Source: Dimorphilus gyrociliatus (lineage: Eukaryota > Annelida > Polychaeta > Dinophilidae). Taken from it: a stretch of 64,000 nucleotides of DNA. A model generated the notes under the pieces. The model did not search any database. It was not told where the DNA came from and was given only the letters and a program-made list of their open reading frames with translations. Made by a program: the position numbers and the translations under genes. The stretch is taken from the NCBI GenBank assembly GCA_904063045.1, contig CAJFCJ010000020.1:1480916-1544915 (forward strand), written 5' to 3'. Positions 60,801-64,000 of the stretch are shown here, piece by piece. Position 1 is the first letter of the stretch. Every line of letters begins with the position of its first letter.

Positions 60801-63800
60801 TTGTTCTAATACTTGGAACGAAGGAATCAAACGGGATACCTTCTTGATTCGGTCCACTATAAGCGGATATAAATTGTTTCCAGTGAACCCAATCTCTCGT
60901 TTCACCGTCTATTGTGTAATCAAAAATCGTATCTTCTTCTGGCATATCTGATAATGGAAACGTTTTTCTCCACCAGTAGGATAAAACCTTGCGATTTTCA
61001 ACTGTTCCTCCTACTGCCCAGATTAATGCCCAAATGAAGCATCTTTCAACTTCCGTGTCACTCATTTGACCTAGTCCTCCGAGAGGATTTGCAAGGGCAT
61101 CCAATAGGGTCGTAAAAGTATGAATTACGCCCAAAGTATTCAGGGTGACGCTGGTCTTGAGCCTTGGAACATCATCTGATATTCTCTTTCCTAACATCTC
61201 CGGTCGAGTACCCTCGCGAATGACTTCTAGAACTATAGGGAGGTAGATGTCGCATAGATTGTTCAAAATCCTTCTCTCCGCCCCATCTGAACGTCTATTT
61301 AACCAATTCGTTAGAGGTAAGCGCCATCCAATATCCTCATCACCAACCGATACAATACCTACATGAGCAAGTAGAGCTGGGGTAACAGATTCAAGAGATG
61401 TTGTCTCCCAGACAAAGCGTAAAGTATGAGGTGTTACTATTCTTTCATTATTAGCAAACACGACTGTAGAATCACTTTGAAGAACGTTTGTTATCAATTC
61501 AACTTGATTGGTTGTCATATCTCCGTCCAATTGTACAATTTCAATAGACGCTTCTTTCAAAAGGTCAACTTCTGAGGCTGGAGGTATTTGAGATGAAACT
61601 TTTCGCAATAAAGAGGCTAGTAGACCGTCTTTCCATATCCCTTTGTCAAAATATCCCAATAATTGTCTTGGGTCTGGTAAAGCTTTTGTAAAAACACTTT
61701 GGATATTAACAATCTTTCCTCTATCTCTTTCAGCCAGCGCCCACGTTTTGATGATTTCTGATTTACCGCAGCCAGCGCTTCCAGTAACAACCAGAGTTCT
61801 TCTACCAATTGATAATTGAGCTAACTGTAGAACTCTAGCTTCGAAAGATGAACCAGACACAAGCCCTAAACCAATGGTGGACAGAGCTATAGCATCTTCA
61901 ATCTTCTCTATTGGGTCTCGATTTTCATTTATTGCTCCAACTATTGGAGTATTTATCTGAATTACGCTACCAGCTGTCGATACCCTTAAAATATCTGCCT
62001 CGGGAGAGGGTTCTCTTGCTCCAGTAAAGATTAAAGGAACTTTGTTATTGGGCCACATGTCATTGATCAATCTGTTGAAGTTATTTGTAAATTAAATGAT
62101 TTATTATAAAGTTTTCATTAAAATATAAACCTACCGTATGAGCATGAGTGTATTCTTTTCATTGTCAATACAAGGCATAAATGAGTTTCTTATTGCAATT
62201 ACTATTGCCTCATCTTCATCTTCTCCGTTAAACTCTTCCAACAAGATACCTGCTTCCATAGCTATTGCTTTCAGAGCTAGCTGTGACGGTCTAATATCAT
62301 CTATTAAGTCTCTTATCAGTTCTAATAGATTGGTTGTCTTTCTCGCCAATTGCGAGGCATTTTCAAAACCCTGAGATGTTAAAAGAACTTCTGTGTATAG
62401 TCGTAGATTTGGCGGAACAAGTGATACCACTCTAAAATGATCCAAAAGCTCAGCTGGAAGTGGAACAACTTTTGGAGCTGAAATATTTTTTCCAGGTGGT
62501 AGACCAAGAACAGATGATTTGTCGAATACTTTTTTTGTGTCCATAAGAGCGAAGCATGCTCCTAGTTTATTAAATGGTACATCCATTGATTCAATGTGGA
62601 CACTTGACTTTTCCTCTTTGTATGCTTCTCTTATAGCATCAAGTAACTGGGCAAACGTTGCTAGAACGGGAACAGGTATAAGATTGATTTTATTCCAAGC
62701 CATCCACGCTCCTGCACCACAAAAACCCTTGAAAACATTATATAACAGAGCAGAAGTGGTGTCTGAACAACAACTCATAACATAAAGAGGTCTGCCAAGA
62801 GATCTTGCCAATTCCGTAACTGTTTCTAGCTTTCCGGACCCCTCTTCACCAATTAACAGTCCACCAAGTTGCCCTGCTATGGCTTGAGCCATATGAAGAA
62901 ACACCCTCTCGGTGTGAGGAGTTAAAATTTGCCTTTGAGCTGAGCCCATGTATTCAAATCCATATTCTAATTCAACATCGTGAACTCTAATGACAACTGA
63001 ACGGTTTCCTTCGTTGAAGGAATACAAGAATTGAGATGTCCAAAGGAAAGAGTTATTTATATTTGAGTTTCCTGCTTTTTGTTCTTCTTTTATTCTTTCA
63101 AGGAGATTTTTATGATGAGTTAATAAAGCAATTATGGACTGAATTTTATGTAACTGAGCTGGCAATAGCATTAATTTAATTTCTTTATCATCAATAACTT
63201 CCTCTTCTTCCTCGTTGTCCTTTTCAGAAATAAGAGGAGGTTCTAATGCTGTAAGAGTCATAGTTGTTTCGCCTTTTTCAGGCGACTTTTTAGACTTTTC
63301 TTCACCTTCTGGATCTTCTTTTTCTTCATTTTCTTCCTGCTTTTCTTCTTGATCTTTAGCCTCTTCCTGCTCCCTTTTAGCTCTCTCTTCTTCACCTTCC
63401 GCTCCCTTAAGCATAAGAACAGTGTGGCGGATATTCTCTTCAACTAAAGTTAAAGATTCATCAATACTATCCGGTTTACCTCCGTCCAAATTCTCCACAG
63501 TTTCGGTGGCTGATTGAGATAATTCTATCAACTTGGAGAGGTATATAATTTCTGTAACATGATTTAGTAACAAAGAACCAGCCTCTTCTACTTCTGGTTC
63601 TTCTTCTTTTTCCTCAATGGCAGGAGTCTTTTGACCAGTTGTTGGAGTTTTTTGACCAGTTGCGGGAGTCTTCCTTCCCGCTGCCGTACTTGCTCTTCCA
63701 GCAGTACTCGATCTGCCAATGGCTGGAGGTGGCACTGTTTGAATTATTTTCTTTTTCTTAGGTCTAATTCGTCTAAATTCTGGAATTGGTTCCAGTTGAA

Positions 63801-64000
63801 GAGCTGTAACCATTTGGCCAACAAGACTCTTTCTCATTCCCTTAAATAATTGTAGTAACCAAGTTTCAACTGGAGAATCAGTTAAAACTGGTTTTTCTAT
63901 GGGTAAGCGCTCACCAAGAGCAGATAAAACAGACGTTATTTTCGATCCAAATTTATCTTCATCTGTAAGAATTTCGTGTTCAATTCCACCAATTCCTTCA
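50422..64000 (-). CDS. DNHD1: Divergent dynein heavy chain, DNHD1-like (5' part beyond right edge)
   Basis: Exons in transcript order >64000..62135, 62071..60638, 59908..58447, 58379..52756, and probably 51877..50422; phases 2, 2, 0, 2 all agree. About 3,950 aa in the window. The first exon is open to the edge and carries the linker end (VETWLLQLFKGM) and AAA1, whose P-loop is GEEGSGKLE (Thr lost) and whose Walker B is AWNKINLI where dyneins have FDEFNRI. AAA2 (GSAGCGKSE, about 61765-61790) and AAA3 (GANGAGKTS, about 60720-60745; Walker B LMLFVDDLHA) are intact; AAA4 reads DGCAGRTNG, without Lys. Then stalk coiled coils, a very acidic insert (poly-Glu at about 56750-56800), AAA5/6 and a dynein C-terminal domain (LQGCQWNNG..INPLPEVYLKA). 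Loss of AAA1 catalytic residues argues against a normal motor; DNHD1, a sperm-flagellum protein in mammals, is the best match. Confidence 0.85.
50560..50845 (-). repeat. 27-residue (81-nt) tandem repeats in the acidic tail
   Basis: Three close copies, with degenerate flanking ones, of a unit reading ESPTKELTGATRKED followed by about five variable residues and LGETPAP. The phrase GTAGCTCC recurs at 50591, 50672 and 50753, giving an exact 81-base period. High DNA identity means the expansion is recent. Confidence 0.88.
51878..52755. other. Presumed intron before the acidic tail exon
   Basis: About 880 bases of AT-rich sequence. A short phase-compatible candidate exon on the minus strand, 52447..52408 (acceptor TTTCAG, about 13 residues, then TAA), could give a third C-terminus. 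TA-rich simple sequence lies near 52650-52690. Confidence 0.4.
56745..56795 (-). repeat. Coding poly-Glu (trinucleotide) repeat
   Basis: A CTT/CTC run on the plus strand encodes a run of about 15 Glu residues in the acidic insert between the AAA5 region and the following domain of the dynein-like protein. Reverse-phase poly-Lys or poly-Ser ORFs here are artefacts. Confidence 0.9.
59909..60637. other. Dynein-like gene intron of 729 bases
   Basis: The longest well-supported intron of this gene in the window, between AAA3 exons. AT-rich, no other exon or gene seen on either strand. Confidence 0.6.

Noticed and set aside
1-64000. CRISPR arrays, bacterial operons, phage or transposon genes, tRNA/rRNA genes
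   Set aside because: The whole window shows spliced animal genes. No spaced direct repeats, transposase or reverse transcriptase motifs, or cloverleaf-like sequences were noticed by eye; a tRNA or repeat scan was not possible here.

Overview
The window is eukaryotic nuclear DNA from an AT-rich, compact invertebrate (bilaterian) genome. Genes sit a few hundred bases apart. Most introns are 40-90 nt with GT..AG ends, and dinucleotide repeats lie in introns and spacers. The gene set (ankyrin with ZU5/UPA/Death domains, NDNF, espin, a DNHD1-like dynein heavy chain, astacin with ShK domains) is animal. A small-genome lophotrochozoan, for example a dwarf annelid, would fit; that is inference. No operon, tRNA, rRNA, CRISPR array or recognisable transposon was seen. 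Exon boundaries were worked out by hand from reading frame, splice phase and family similarity.

Layout. Plus strand, 1-17.1 kb: 3' part of a secreted astacin metalloprotease with three ShK domains, a Ly6/uPAR-type GPI-anchored protein, a tiny membrane protein, a full-length canonical ankyrin in about 27 exons (5722-14581), and an NDNF homologue (15601-17132). Plus strand, 17.8-20.8 kb: a MAP kinase kinase of the MEK1/2 type with two mutually exclusive versions of one exon. From 20.3 to 24.0 kb a tandem duplication has produced two copies of [MEK 3' exons + opposite-strand four-helix membrane protein]. The first copy kept the MEK end and lost the membrane gene; the second kept the membrane gene and lost the MEK exons. 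24.5-25.3 kb holds remains of another kinase. 26.2-30.2 kb: a small FKBP-like protein, a gene tentatively related to RIMOC1/C5orf51, and ribosome-biogenesis factor MAK16. 30.6-33.4 kb: acinus (SAP, RRM, RSB motif), divergent from MAK16. 34.1-38.5 kb (minus): espin-like actin-bundling ankyrin protein. 39.4-40.7 kb: adenosine kinase with a leader-like first exon. 40.8-41.9 kb (minus): METTL6. 42.4-47.2 kb: SGSM3 (TBC-SH3-RUN) ending in three tandem alternative last exons. 48.5-49.6 kb (minus): DHRS7B. 50.4-64.0 kb (minus, running off the right edge): a divergent dynein heavy chain most like DNHD1, with altered AAA1 and AAA4 nucleotide sites and a probable acidic, repeat-containing tail exon.

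Most genes are housekeeping, signalling or cytoskeletal and do not form one pathway. The most notable features are exon-level duplications that create alternative isoforms (MEK, SGSM3), the reciprocal decay after the 20-24 kb duplication, and the unusual dynein-like gene.
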